Shown in pieces: positions 8,411 to 16,650 of a stretch of 64,000 nt of DNA. Below the pieces are notes generated by a model. That model did not search any database, was not told where the DNA came from, and saw nothing but the letters and a program-made list of their open reading frames with translations. This DNA is from Halomonas icarae (GTDB lineage Bacteria; Pseudomonadota; Gammaproteobacteria; Pseudomonadales; Halomonadaceae). Each line of letters starts with the position of its first letter. Position 1 is the first letter of the stretch. The translations under genes were made by a program, and so were the position numbers. The stretch spans positions 1,742,717 to 1,806,716 of the forward strand of contig NZ_WUTS01000001.1 of the NCBI RefSeq assembly GCF_009901955.1. The letters run 5' to 3'.

Positions 8411-9247
8411 TTGTCACCTGCCAAGCTATTTGCCCTGATGCAGTACCCCGTGCCCCACCATCTGCTCTCGCGGCTGGTGGGCCGGCTGGCCGAATGTCGC
8501 CAGCCCGCGCTCAAGAATGCCCTGGTGCGTGCCTTTATCCGCCGCTTCGGGGTGGACATGGCCGAGGCCGCCGAGCCCGATCCGACCGCCTATGCCACCT
8601 TCAACGACTTCTTCACCCGAGCGCTGAAGGACGACGCACGGCCCATCGGCGAGGGCGTGGCCAGCCCAGCCGACGGCCGTCTTTCACAGTTCGGCGCCAT
8701 CGAGGCGGGCCAACTGCTGCAGGCCAAGGGGCATCGCTTCTCGGCCGAGGCGCTGCTGGGCGGCGACACCGAGGCCGCGACCCGCTATCTCGGCGGCAGC
8801 TTCGCCACCATCTACCTGTCACCCAGCGACTATCACCGAGTGCATATGCCACTTTCCGGCATCCTGACCGAGATGGTCTACGTGCCGGGCCGGCTGTTCT
8901 CGGTCAACGCCGCCACCACCGAGCATGTGCCGGGCCTTTTCGCCCGCAATGAACGCCTGGTGTGCCACTTCGATACCGAGCACGGCCCCATGGCCATGGT
9001 GCTGGTGGGCGCGATGATCGTCGCCGCCATCGAAACCGTATGGGCCGGCCAGATCACCCCCCTGCCCCATGGCGAGGTCCAGCGCATCCGCTTCGATACC
9101 CCGGTACGCCTGGAGAAGGGCCAGGAGATGGGCCGCTTCAAGCTTGGCTCCACGGTGGTCATGGCCTTCGCCGAACCGGTAACCTTCGCCGAGAGGCTCG
9201 ACCCTGGCGTCAAGGTGCAGATGGGAGACTCGCTGACCGCCCCTTAA
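8411..9247 (+). CDS. psd: Phosphatidylserine decarboxylase proenzyme
   Basis: A 278-residue membrane-associated pyruvoyl enzyme that converts phosphatidylserine to phosphatidylethanolamine. The self-cleavage motif is LGST at 245-248; cleavage between Gly246 and Ser247 would create the pyruvoyl group. PADGR (about 86-90) and [10 protein letters not shown] (141-150) carry conserved catalytic Asp and His residues. Translation probably starts at TTG 8411 behind GGAG, giving [12 protein letters not shown]. The 3' end overlaps the convergent epmA gene by four bases. Confidence 0.95.
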   Translation: MSPAKLFALMQYPVPHHLLSRLVGRLAECRQPALKNALVRAFIRRFGVDMAEAAEPDPTAYATFNDFFTRALKDDARPIGEGVASPADGRLSQFGAIEAGQLLQAKGHRFSAEALLGGDTEAATRYLGGSFATIYLSPSDYHRVHMPLSGILTEMVYVPGRLFSVNAATTEHVPGLFARNERLVCHFDTEHGPMAMVLVGAMIVAAIETVWAGQITPLPHGEVQRIRFDTPVRLEKGQEMGRFKLGSTVVMAFAEPVTFAERLDPGVKVQMGDSLTAP

Positions 9248-10233
9248 CAGCGCGGCGTGGCGAAGGCCATGACCTCCGCCACGCTCTCCTTGCCCAGCGC
9301 GAGCTGAATCAGCCGGTCGATGCCGAGCGCTACACCACTCCCCTCGGGCATGCCGTGCTCCAGCGCCGCCAATAGCCGCCGATCGACCGTGACCTCGGGC
9401 AACCCGGCCGCCCGCCGAGCAGCGTTGTCCTCGGCAAAGCGCGCCGCCTGCTCCTCACCATCGGTCAGCTCATCGTAGCCGTTGGCCAGCTCCAGTCCCT
9501 CGAGATAGAGCTCGAAGCGCGAGGCCACCCAAACACCATCCTCCGGGTCGCGATGGCGTCGCGCCAGGGCCGCCTGACTGGCCGGATAGTCCACCACCAC
9601 ATCGATGGCGCCCCGCCCCAGGCGTGGCTCGATCTCGAGGCTGATCAGCAGGTCCAGGCAGTCGTCGCGGCTGGCATCATTCATCGCGAGTCCGCCCCTC
9701 TCCTCGGCCAGGCCGCGCAGCTCGGGCAGCGCCACACGAAAGGGGTCGATGGCGAGGTACTCACGAAACAGCTCGCGGTAGCGGCGACGACGCAGCGGGC
9801 CCGGGGTATCCCCAGACTCTCGCCCCAGCACGCACCTCACCAGCTCCGCGGTCTCCTCGATCAGCCCTTCGAGGGACATGCCGGGGCGATACCACTCCAG
9901 CATGGTGAACTCGAGGTTATGGCGCCGCCCCACCTCGCCATCACGGAAGCAGCGTGCCAGCTGGAAGATCGGCCCCGACCCCGCCGCCAGCAGGCGCTTC
10001 ATGGGAAATTCCGGCGAGGTCTGCAGCCAAAGGCGCTCTCGGCCGGCGGGCGTGGAGGCCGCGGCCGAGAGCGAGGCCAGATGCAGGTCGGTGCTGCCGC
10101 CGTGGCCCAGCACCGGCGTCTCCACCTCGAGCACACCGCGCGCGGCGAAGAAGCCGCGCACCTCGGCCAGCAGACGAGCCCGCTCGCGCAGGGTCGCCAT
10201 AGTGGCAGTAGGCTGCCAATCGATAACTGACAT
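9244..10233 (-). CDS. epmA: Elongation factor P lysine ligase EpmA
   Basis: A 329-residue class II lysyl-tRNA-synthetase paralogue lacking the anticodon-binding domain. It attaches (R)-beta-lysine to EF-P. Class II motifs are visible: motif 2 around [16 protein letters not shown] and motif 3 around [15 protein letters not shown]. It lies directly downstream of efp on the same strand, with epmB divergent from efp, so the whole modification pathway is within 3 kb. A REP doublet separates it from efp. Confidence 0.95.
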   Translation of the reverse strand: MSVIDWQPTATMATLRERARLLAEVRGFFAARGVLEVETPVLGHGGSTDLHLASLSAAASTPAGRERLWLQTSPEFPMKRLLAAGSGPIFQLARCFRDGEVGRRHNLEFTMLEWYRPGMSLEGLIEETAELVRCVLGRESGDTPGPLRRRRYRELFREYLAIDPFRVALPELRGLAEERGGLAMNDASRDDCLDLLISLEIEPRLGRGAIDVVVDYPASQAALARRHRDPEDGVWVASRFELYLEGLELANGYDELTDGEEQAARFAEDNAARRAAGLPEVTVDRRLLAALEHGMPEGSGVALGIDRLIQLALGKESVAEVMAFATPRC

Positions 10234-10307
10234 GGTGAGTACACCCAGGGAGGGGGGATTCGCCTGATACGGCGGGCTCCTGCGGGTAAGGCGTTACCCC
10301 ATCCGTT

Positions 10308-10391
10308 GTAGGAGCCCGACTTGTCGGGCGATTGGCGGAGGCCGCAGCTGGTCGCCTTCGGCGCCAATCGCGCGATGAATCGCGCTCCTAC
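10308..10391. repeat. REP-like inverted doublet between efp and epmA
   Basis: Two ~28-base elements face each other: GTAGGAGCCCGACTTGTCGG plus GCGATTGG at 10308-10335, and its near-complement ending CGCGCTCCTAC at 10364-10391. Each element has its own internal hairpin. The 28-base spacer includes GCCGCAGCTGG. This arrangement is typical of REP/REPIN elements mobilised in trans by RAYT transposases; no RAYT gene is in the window. Confidence 0.75.
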
Positions 10392-10423
10392 GGGAGGTCG
10401 TCAACAGACGTGTCGTCGAGAGA

Positions 10424-10990
10424 TCAAGCCCGGCTGACGTACTCGCCGCTACGCGTATCCACCTTCAGCACCTCGCCCTCGTTGATAAACAGCGGCACAC
10501 GCACCACGGCGCCGGAGGAGAGCGTGGCCGGCTTGGAGCCGCCCTGGGCGGTGTCGCCCTTGAGGCCGGGGTCGGTCTCGGTGACCTCGAGCTCGATGAA
10601 GTTGGGCGGGGTCACGCTGATCGCGTTGTCGTTCCACAGCGTGATGGTGTAAACCACCTGCTCCTTGAGCCACTTCTCGGTGTCGCCCAGGGCCTTCTTC
10701 TCGACCGGGTACTGCTCGAAGGAGCCGTCGGTCTTCATGAAGTACCACATCTCGCCATCGTTATAGAGGTACTCCATGTCCAGATCCAGGACATCGGCGC
10801 CTTCCAGGCTCTCGCCGGACTTGAAGGTACGCTCCCAGACGCGGCCGGTCATCAGGTTGCGCAGCTTGACGCGGTTGAATGCCTGCCCCTTGCCGGGCTT
10901 GACGAACTCGTTCTCGACGATCGAGCAGGGATCGCCGTCCAGCATCACCTTCAGACCGCCCTTGAATTCGTTGGTAGAATAGTTAGCCAT
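10424..10990 (-). CDS. efp: Elongation factor P
   Basis: A 188-residue translation factor that relieves ribosome stalling at polyproline stretches. The modified lysine is Lys34 in VKPGKGQAF, identical in context to E. coli EF-P and matching the EpmA/EpmB type of modification rather than the arginine rhamnosylation type. KOW-like and two OB domains cover the full length. The ATG at 10990 (MANYSTNEF) is preferred; a GTG two codons upstream is also open. It is followed by epmA and divergent from epmB. Confidence 0.97.
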   Translation of the reverse strand: MANYSTNEFKGGLKVMLDGDPCSIVENEFVKPGKGQAFNRVKLRNLMTGRVWERTFKSGESLEGADVLDLDMEYLYNDGEMWYFMKTDGSFEQYPVEKKALGDTEKWLKEQVVYTITLWNDNAISVTPPNFIELEVTETDPGLKGDTAQGGSKPATLSSGAVVRVPLFINEGEVLKVDTRSGEYVSRA

Positions 10991-11106
10991 CTTCACTCAC
11001 TCATGGTCGAGCGCGCCCACGGAGACCCCGCGGCGCGCTGGGAAACGATTTTCGACGAGGCAGGCCAGAACGGTCAGCGCCTCGTTCGCATTGACTGGTG
11101 TAACGC

Positions 11107-12243
11107 ATGATAACCCGAAGCCCCGCCCCTTTGCAGCGCCACGACGAGGCTGAGGAGCCCGCTATCGCGACTACCGGCACCGCCGCCCTCACCACTACCG
11201 CCGACACCACCGCAATTACCCACGTAGATGTCCCCACCGACAGCGAACACACCGCACCACTTTCGCTGCCACCCGCCTGGCAGGCGCAACTGTCTGGCGC
11301 CATCCGTGACCCGCGCGAGCTGTGCCGGCGCCTGGGGCTGGATGAACGCTGGCTACCCGGTGCCGAGGCGGGTCATTCGCTCTTCGAGGTGCGCGTACCC
11401 GAGGCCTTCCTGGCCCGCATGCGCCCCGGTGACCCCGGCGACCCCCTGCTGCGCCAGGTGCTGCCGCTGGGCGAAGAGACGCAGCCCACTCCCGGCTATG
11501 TCGCCGACCCGCTGGAAGAGGCCGCCCACACCCCGGCCAAGGGGCTGATTCACAAGTATCATGGCCGCGTGCTGCTGATCACCAGCCCCGCCTGCGCGGT
11601 CAACTGCCGCTACTGCTTCAGGCGCCACTTCCCCTATGCCGAGAACTCCCCCTCCATGGCACAGTGGGACGCCAGCCTCGACACCCTGCGTAACGACCCC
11701 TCGATCACCGAGGCGATCCTCTCCGGCGGTGACCCCCTGGCGACCAGTGACCGTCGCCTCGCCTGGTTGAGCGAGCGCCTGGAGGCCATTCCTCACCTCA
11801 AGCGCCTGCGCATCCATACCCGCCTGCCGGTGGTCATTCCCGAGCGCATCGACGCCGAACTGCTCGGCTGGCTCGGCGCCACACGCCTGCAGAAAGTGGT
11901 AGTGCTGCATATCAACCATGCCAACGAGATCGACGAGTCCGTGATCGCCGCCTGTCGCCGCCTGAGCGATGCCGGCGTGACCCTGCTCAACCAGAGCGTG
12001 CTGCTGCGCGGGGTGAATGACACGGTCGAGACACTGGCCGCCCTCTCCGAACGGCTCTTCGAAGCCGGCGTGCTGCCCTACTACCTGCATGTGCTCGACC
12101 CGGTGACAGGCGCCGCGCACTTCGACGTGCCAGACGACGAGGCCCGCGAACTGGTCGCGGGCCTCAGGGGCGTGCTGCCGGGCTTTCTGATGCCGCGGCT
12201 GGTCAGGGAAATTCCCGGCAAAGCGAGCAAGACACCGCTATAG
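11107..12243 (+). CDS. epmB: EF-P (R)-beta-lysine 2,3-aminomutase EpmB
   Basis: A 378-residue radical-SAM, PLP-dependent lysine 2,3-aminomutase that makes the beta-lysine ligated by EpmA. The radical-SAM triad is Cys163, Cys167, Cys170 in CAVNCRYC, followed by FRRHFPYAEN. LLNQSVLLRGVND and LPYYLHVLDPV match E. coli EpmB closely. The N-terminal ~45 residues are Ala/Thr-rich and have no counterpart in the enzyme of about 342 residues from E. coli; a downstream start is conceivable. It is divergent from efp. Confidence 0.95.
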   Translation: MITRSPAPLQRHDEAEEPAIATTGTAALTTTADTTAITHVDVPTDSEHTAPLSLPPAWQAQLSGAIRDPRELCRRLGLDERWLPGAEAGHSLFEVRVPEAFLARMRPGDPGDPLLRQVLPLGEETQPTPGYVADPLEEAAHTPAKGLIHKYHGRVLLITSPACAVNCRYCFRRHFPYAENSPSMAQWDASLDTLRNDPSITEAILSGGDPLATSDRRLAWLSERLEAIPHLKRLRIHTRLPVVIPERIDAELLGWLGATRLQKVVVLHINHANEIDESVIAACRRLSDAGVTLLNQSVLLRGVNDTVETLAALSERLFEAGVLPYYLHVLDPVTGAAHFDVPDDEARELVAGLRGVLPGFLMPRLVREIPGKASKTPL

Positions 12244-12268
12244 CACCAAGCTGCAAGCAACAAGGCAA

Positions 12269-12380
12269 GCGGCGCCGGGGGCAGGCCGAAGCGGGGGTCC
12301 TATGCCAGGGAAGGCATCGGTAGCGCCCAGGGATGGGTTCACAGCGCCCCCGCGAAGGCCTGTCGCCGGATCAGCCGCGG
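12269..12380 (+). repeat. Dispersed ~112-bp intergenic repeat, copy B
   Basis: This copy fills the gap between the convergent epmB and leuA 3' ends and finishes six bases before the leuA stop codon. It carries the first direct repeat as CCAGGGAAGG and the conserved core GGTAGCGCCCAGGGATGGGT followed by TCACAGCGCC. The ends read GCGGCGCCGGGG and ATCAGCCGCGG. Confidence 0.9.
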
Positions 12381-12385
12381 CTCAA

Positions 12386-14101
12386 CTACTTTGCCACCGC
12401 CAGCGACTCGGCGGTGACGTTCGCCGCGGGCGCCTGGGTGGAGAGCTTGCGGTTGATGGCGCTCATCACCCCCTTGATCGAGGCACTGGTAATGCTCTCG
12501 TCGGTACCCACGCCGAAGACCGATTCACCGTCGATGCGCACCTCCACGTACGCGATCGCCTCGGCATCGGAGCCCTGGCCGCGGGAGTGCTCGTGATAGT
12601 CGATGATCTCCACATCGTGACCGGCGGCCGCCATGGCCCGGATAAAGGCGGCCAACGGCCCGTTGCCCTGCCCCTGGATGGTGCGGCGCTCTCCGTGCTC
12701 CTCGATGGTCGCCTCCAGGGTGACCGTCGGGCTATCGGGCTCCGAGGAGAGACGGTGGCTGACCAGGCCGAAGGGTGAGGTCTGCTCGAGGTACTCATCG
12801 CAGAAGGCCAGGTAGATCATCTGGGAGGTGATCTCCTTGCCGGTGCGATCGGCCACCTCCTGCACCACCTGGCTGAACTCGATGGAGAGACGGCGCGGCA
12901 GCTCGATGCCGTGCTCCTGCTCCAGCAGATAGGAGACCCCGCCCTTGCCGGACTGGCTGTTGACGCGGATCACCGCCTCGTAGCTGCGGCCGACATCCAG
13001 CGGGTCGATGGGCAGGTAGGGAACGTCCCAGGTGGCATCCGGATTGGCGCGACGCTCGGCCATGCCCTTCTTGATGGCATCCTGGTGGGAGCCGGAGAAG
13101 GCGGTGAACACCAGGTCGCCCACATAGGGGTGGCGCGGATGGACCGGCAGCTGGTTGCAGTACTCCACCTCCCGCATGATCGGGGTGATATTGGAGAAGT
13201 CGAGCCCCGGACGCACCCCCTGGGTGTACATGTTCATCGCCAGGGTCACGAGGTCGACGTTGCCGGTACGCTCGCCATTGCCGAACAGGGTACCCTCCAC
13301 GCGGTCGGCGCCGGCCATCAGGGTCATCTCGGCGGCGGCCACCCCGGTGCCACGGTCATTATGCGGGTGCACGCTGACGATCAGCGCCTCACGGTTCTTG
13401 ATATTACGGCAGAACCACTCGATCTGGTCGGCGTAGTTGTTGGGGGTGCCCACCTCTACCGTGGCCGGCAGGTTGACGATCATCGGCTTCTCGGCAGAGG
13501 CACCGAAGGTATCCATCACCGCCTCGACGATCTCCTTGGCGAAGTCCATCTCGGTGGTGGTGAACAGCTCCGGGGAGTACTGGAAGGTCCAGTTGGTCTC
13601 GGGTGCCTCTTCCATACGCTGCTTGATGCGCGTGGTGGCGTCCACGGCGATCTGGATGCACTGGGGCTTGTCGACCCCGAACACCACGCGCCGGAACATC
13701 GGGTCGGTGGCGTTGTAGACGTGAACGATGGCGCTCTTCACCCCCTTGAGCGCTTCGAAGGTGCGATCGATCAGATGGTCGCGGGCCTGGGTGAGCACCT
13801 GGATGGTGACATCCTCAGGGATGCGGTTCTCCTCGATCAGCGAACGCACGAAGTCATAGTCGGTCTGGGAGGCCGAGGGGAAGCCCACCTCGATCTCCTT
13901 GAAGCCGATCTTCACCAGCAGGTCGAAGAGGCGCTGCTTGCGCTCCTGGTCCATGGGATCAATCAGCGACTGGTTGCCATCACGCAGATCGACGCTGGTC
14001 CAGATCGGCGGCTGCTCGATGCGGCGGTTGGGCCACTGGCGATCGGGCAGATCCACGGCGACGAAGGGGCGGTACTTGGCGGCAGGGTTATCGAGCATCA
14101 T
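12386..14101 (-). CDS. leuA: 2-isopropylmalate synthase LeuA
   Basis: A 571-residue enzyme catalysing the first committed step of leucine synthesis, condensing acetyl-CoA with 2-oxoisovalerate. The N-terminal DRE-TIM barrel carries LRDGNQSL and HPHNDRGTG, the latter with the metal-binding His pair. LRDGNQ rather than LRDGEQ places it in the LeuA2-like subfamily with a longer N-terminus. The C-terminal regulatory domain for leucine feedback includes the [11 protein letters not shown] segment. The ATG at 14101 ([13 protein letters not shown]) follows GAGGAG with a 10-base gap. A leader peptide and attenuator lie upstream. Confidence 0.95.
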   Translation of the reverse strand: MMLDNPAAKYRPFVAVDLPDRQWPNRRIEQPPIWTSVDLRDGNQSLIDPMDQERKQRLFDLLVKIGFKEIEVGFPSASQTDYDFVRSLIEENRIPEDVTIQVLTQARDHLIDRTFEALKGVKSAIVHVYNATDPMFRRVVFGVDKPQCIQIAVDATTRIKQRMEEAPETNWTFQYSPELFTTTEMDFAKEIVEAVMDTFGASAEKPMIVNLPATVEVGTPNNYADQIEWFCRNIKNREALIVSVHPHNDRGTGVAAAEMTLMAGADRVEGTLFGNGERTGNVDLVTLAMNMYTQGVRPGLDFSNITPIMREVEYCNQLPVHPRHPYVGDLVFTAFSGSHQDAIKKGMAERRANPDATWDVPYLPIDPLDVGRSYEAVIRVNSQSGKGGVSYLLEQEHGIELPRRLSIEFSQVVQEVADRTGKEITSQMIYLAFCDEYLEQTSPFGLVSHRLSSEPDSPTVTLEATIEEHGERRTIQGQGNGPLAAFIRAMAAAGHDVEIIDYHEHSRGQGSDAEAIAYVEVRIDGESVFGVGTDESITSASIKGVMSAINRKLSTQAPAANVTAESLAVAK

Positions 14102-14130
14102 GGCGGCGTTCTCCTCTGGATAGGGGGGCG

Positions 14131-14295
14131 TCAGGCGTGCTGGCGTTCGGAAACGACAGCGCCCCGATGGCCACAAGGCGATCGGGGCGCTGTACGAAGG
14201 ATCATGGGGCGACGGGCATCAACCCAGTGGGGAGATGCCGGGGCGACCGGGAAACAGGGGGTATAACAGCATGTGGTGACGGGGGTGATTGACAT
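14131..14295 (-). CDS. Possible second upstream ORF in the leuA leader (54 codons)
   Basis: This ORF starts [14 protein letters not shown] after an AGAGG ribosome-binding-like sequence eight bases upstream, spans the attenuator hairpin, and stops 30 bp before leuA. Translation through it would melt the hairpin. No family is recognised, and it may be a chance frame in GC-rich DNA. Confidence 0.25.
   Translation of the reverse strand: MSITPVTTCCYTPCFPVAPASPHWVDARRPMILRTAPRSPCGHRGAVVSERQHA
14156..14193 (-). terminator. Attenuator hairpin upstream of leuA
   Basis: In the direction of leuA, ACAGCGCCCCGAT pairs perfectly with ATCGGGGCGCTGT over 13 bp around a 12-base loop, and is followed by CGTTTCC. 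It lies 55 bp before the leuA start and about 175 bp after the leader peptide, as expected for a transcription attenuator, although the T tract is short. Confidence 0.6.
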
Positions 14296-14342
14296 GGTAC
14301 GACCTCTTGACGACCGGGGCTCCAGCGGGGGAGCAGTGACTC

Positions 14343-14363
14343 GGCGATGCAGGCGGCATCGCC
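14343..14363 (-). promoter_or_regulatory. Hairpin just after the leuA leader peptide
   Basis: GGCGATGC and GCATCGCC form a perfect 8-bp stem with a five-base loop, beginning five bases past the leader stop codon. It may act as the pause or alternative structure of the attenuation switch. The mutually exclusive pairing with the downstream terminator has not been computed. Confidence 0.4.
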
Positions 14364-14368
14364 AGCGC

Positions 14369-14419
14369 TCAGGCTAGCGCTAGTAGTCGTAGGTCGAGGT
14401 CGTACGTGGTCTGGTTCAT
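14369..14419 (-). CDS. leuL: Leucine leader peptide LeuL upstream of leuA
   Basis: A 16-residue ORF reading MNQTTYDLDLRLLALA. Five of 16 codons encode leucine, and four of these are CTA, a codon seldom used in the GC-rich genes around it. Clustered rare leucine codons followed by hairpins and then leuA are the hallmark of leucine attenuation: ribosome stalling at low charged tRNA-Leu would favour antitermination. The spacer to leuA is about 270 bp. A TTGACA hexamer at 14449-14454 overlaps the stop codon of the upstream channel gene; its -10 is unclear and would put the transcript start very near the leader ATG. Confidence 0.75.
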   Translation of the reverse strand: MNQTTYDLDLRLLALA

Positions 14420-14450
14420 GCCCCTAGAGAATCAGTCCTGAGGCGCGTTG

Positions 14451-15275
14451 TCAACTCCGCCGCTCAAGTAGTCCCTCCATGCGCGAGAGCTGCTCGCGCA
14501 ATTCGCGCACATCGTCCCGCAGGCCATGGAGCTCGGCGGCCTCCCCCTCCCCGCTCTCGATCTCCATCTGCACGCTCTCCTTCTGCATCACGTCGAGCAC
14601 GATGCCGATCATCATGTTGAGGAAGATGAAGGCGGTCAGGAAGATAAACGTCAGGTAGTAGAGCCAGCTCCAGGCATACACCTCCTGGGTGGCATACATC
14701 ACGTCGGTCCAGTCCTCGAAGGTGGCGATACGGAACAGCGTGAGCATGGCGGTGGCGATATTGCGCCACAGGAAGTCGTCCACATCGGCGAACAGGAAGC
14801 TCCCGATGGCCGCATAGATGTAGAAGATGATGAACATCAGCAGCGCCACATAACCCATGCGTGGAATCGACTTGACCAGCGCCGCCATCAACATGCGCAA
14901 CTCGGGGATCATCGACACCAGGCGTAGCACCCGGAAGATGCGCAGCAGGCGAGCCAGCAGCACCATCTCCGAGTCATCCAGCGGGATCAGGCTGGCGGTG
15001 ACGATCAGGAAGTCGAAGACATTCCAGCCCTGGCGAAAGAAGTCGCGCAGGCGCTTCTCCGCGGCCATGCGAATGAGGATCTCCACCAGGAAGAACACGG
15101 TGACCGCCACATCCAGCAGCAGCAGCCACTGTTCGAAACGGCTGGTCTCCTCGTAGGTCTTGGCACCGATCAGCAGTGCCGAAAGGATGATGATCGCGAT
15201 GACCGCGGTCTCGAACAGCTTGTTGGCACGCAGTCGTTCGAAACGGTCGCGCCAGGTATCGAAGCTCGCACTCAC
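14451..15275 (-). CDS. Voltage-gated sodium-type ion channel (BacNav family)
   Basis: A 274-residue protein with the full plan of single-domain bacterial voltage-gated channels: S1 (about 21-38), S2 (48-70), S3 (84-98), S4 with arginines 109, 112, 115 and 118, S5 (about 139-160), pore helix, selectivity filter TFEDW (185-189), S6 (about 203-228), and a charged C-terminal coiled coil (231-272) expected to hold the tetramer together. One Glu per subunit in the filter resembles the TLESW of NaChBac. Sodium selectivity is inferred from family. It overlaps serB by ATGA and is probably cotranscribed. Confidence 0.85.
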   Translation of the reverse strand: MSASFDTWRDRFERLRANKLFETAVIAIIILSALLIGAKTYEETSRFEQWLLLLDVAVTVFFLVEILIRMAAEKRLRDFFRQGWNVFDFLIVTASLIPLDDSEMVLLARLLRIFRVLRLVSMIPELRMLMAALVKSIPRMGYVALLMFIIFYIYAAIGSFLFADVDDFLWRNIATAMLTLFRIATFEDWTDVMYATQEVYAWSWLYYLTFIFLTAFIFLNMMIGIVLDVMQKESVQMEIESGEGEAAELHGLRDDVRELREQLSRMEGLLERRS

Positions 15276-16501
15276 CCGCCCTTCTCCTCCAGATCGCCCT
15301 GGCGGTACCCGATCAGGTAGAGCACGGCATCGAGGCCCAGGGTCGAGAGCGAGTGCCTTGCCCGGGCACGCACCAGCGGCTTGGCGCGAAAGGCGATGCC
15401 GAGTCCCGCGGCGGCCAGCATCTTGAGGTCGTTGGCGCCATCGCCCACGGCGATGGTCTGCTCCATCGCCAGCCCCTCACGGGTGGCGATATCGCGCAGC
15501 AGCTCCGCCTTGCGATCGGCGTCGAGGATCGGCTCACGCACCTCGCCGGTCACCTTGCCGTTTTCGATCACCAGCTCGTTGGCATGGATCTCATCGAAGC
15601 CGAGCCGCTGCTGCAGATGACGGGCAAAGTAGGTGAAGCCGCCAGAGAGAATGGCGGTGCGATAGCCCAGACGCTTGAGCTGGGTCATCAGGCGCTCGAC
15701 GCCATCCATCAGCGGCAGCTCCTCGGCGATCTCGGCCAGCACCGCCTCGTCGAGCCCCTTGAGCTTGGCCATGCGTTCGCGAAAGCTCTGCTGGAAGTCG
15801 AGCTCGCCGCGCATGGCACGCTCGGTGACCTCGGCTACCTCGTCGTAGACCCCGTGACGGCGTGCCAGCTCGTCGATCACCTCGGCCTGGATCAGGGTGG
15901 AGTCCATGTCGAAGCAGACCAGCCGACGATGGCGACGCCAGATGGAGTCCTCCTGGATGGCGATATCGACCCCATGCATGGCGCCCAGCGCCAGTGCCTT
16001 CTCGCGCAGCGCATCGAGGTCGACCTCGTCGCCACGCAGCCAGCACTCCACGCAGGCGCCCTGGATGCTGTCGTGCTCCTGGGGCACGCCGCCATCCAGT
16101 GGCTCGCGACCGGAGAGGCGATGGATCAGCTCCACCGTCAGTCCATGCTCGGCAGTCAGCGAGCCGACCTCGGCCAGGATGCCCGCGGGCAGGTGCGGCG
16201 CCAGCAGGGTAAGGATCAGCCGAGGTCGGCTGGCCTGGCTGCTCCAGCGCTGGTAATCCTCGGCGCTGACCTGGATCGCCTGAACGTCGAGGCCCAACTC
16301 GTCACCCGCTGCCGACAGCGCGGCCTCGAGGTCGCTGTCGCGGTCCAGGCCCACCAGGGCCTCCAGCGACAGCATGCCGAAGGTCACGCTCTGGTTGATA
16401 TCCAGCAGCCGCCCGCCACTTGCCGCCAGTGCCTTGCCCAGTCCGGCCAGCTGACCCGGCCGTGCCACGCCGGTGGCGCGGATCAAGATTCGTCTTGTCA
16501 T
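15272..16501 (-). CDS. serB: Phosphoserine phosphatase SerB
   Basis: A 409-residue enzyme for the final step of serine biosynthesis. The C-terminal HAD domain starts with FDMDST (nucleophile Asp198, acid Asp200), followed by LSGGFTYF and VGDGANDLKML. The N-terminal ~185 residues resemble tandem ACT-type regulatory domains, making it longer than E. coli SerB (322) and like the long pseudomonad/mycobacterial form. It lies downstream of parC across repeat copy C and overlaps the ion-channel gene by four bases. Confidence 0.94.
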   Translation of the reverse strand: MTRRILIRATGVARPGQLAGLGKALAASGGRLLDINQSVTFGMLSLEALVGLDRDSDLEAALSAAGDELGLDVQAIQVSAEDYQRWSSQASRPRLILTLLAPHLPAGILAEVGSLTAEHGLTVELIHRLSGREPLDGGVPQEHDSIQGACVECWLRGDEVDLDALREKALALGAMHGVDIAIQEDSIWRRHRRLVCFDMDSTLIQAEVIDELARRHGVYDEVAEVTERAMRGELDFQQSFRERMAKLKGLDEAVLAEIAEELPLMDGVERLMTQLKRLGYRTAILSGGFTYFARHLQQRLGFDEIHANELVIENGKVTGEVREPILDADRKAELLRDIATREGLAMEQTIAVGDGANDLKMLAAAGLGIAFRAKPLVRARARHSLSTLGLDAVLYLIGYRQGDLEEKGG

Positions 16502-16526
16502 GGTTGCCTCAGATACTCTCTCGTGT

Positions 16527-16638
16527 CCGCGGCTGATCCGGCGACAGGCCTTCGAGGAGGCGCTGTGAACCCATCCCTGGGCGCTACCGACGCCATCCCT
16601 GGCGTAGGACCTCCTCTACGGCCTATCCCCGGCGCCGC
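16527..16638 (-). repeat. Dispersed ~112-bp intergenic repeat, copy C
   Basis: This copy is inverted relative to A and B and fills the gap between serB and parC. On the minus strand it carries both direct repeats CCAGGGATGG and the core GGTAGCGCCCAGGGATGGGT intact. Its ends match GCGGCGCCGGGG and ATCAGCCGCGG. Confidence 0.9.
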
Positions 16639-16650
16639 GGCACCGTCTTG

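Noticed and set aside
12911..14266. 451-codon plus-strand frame opposite leuA
   Set aside because: No family features, and leuA is certain on the other strand.
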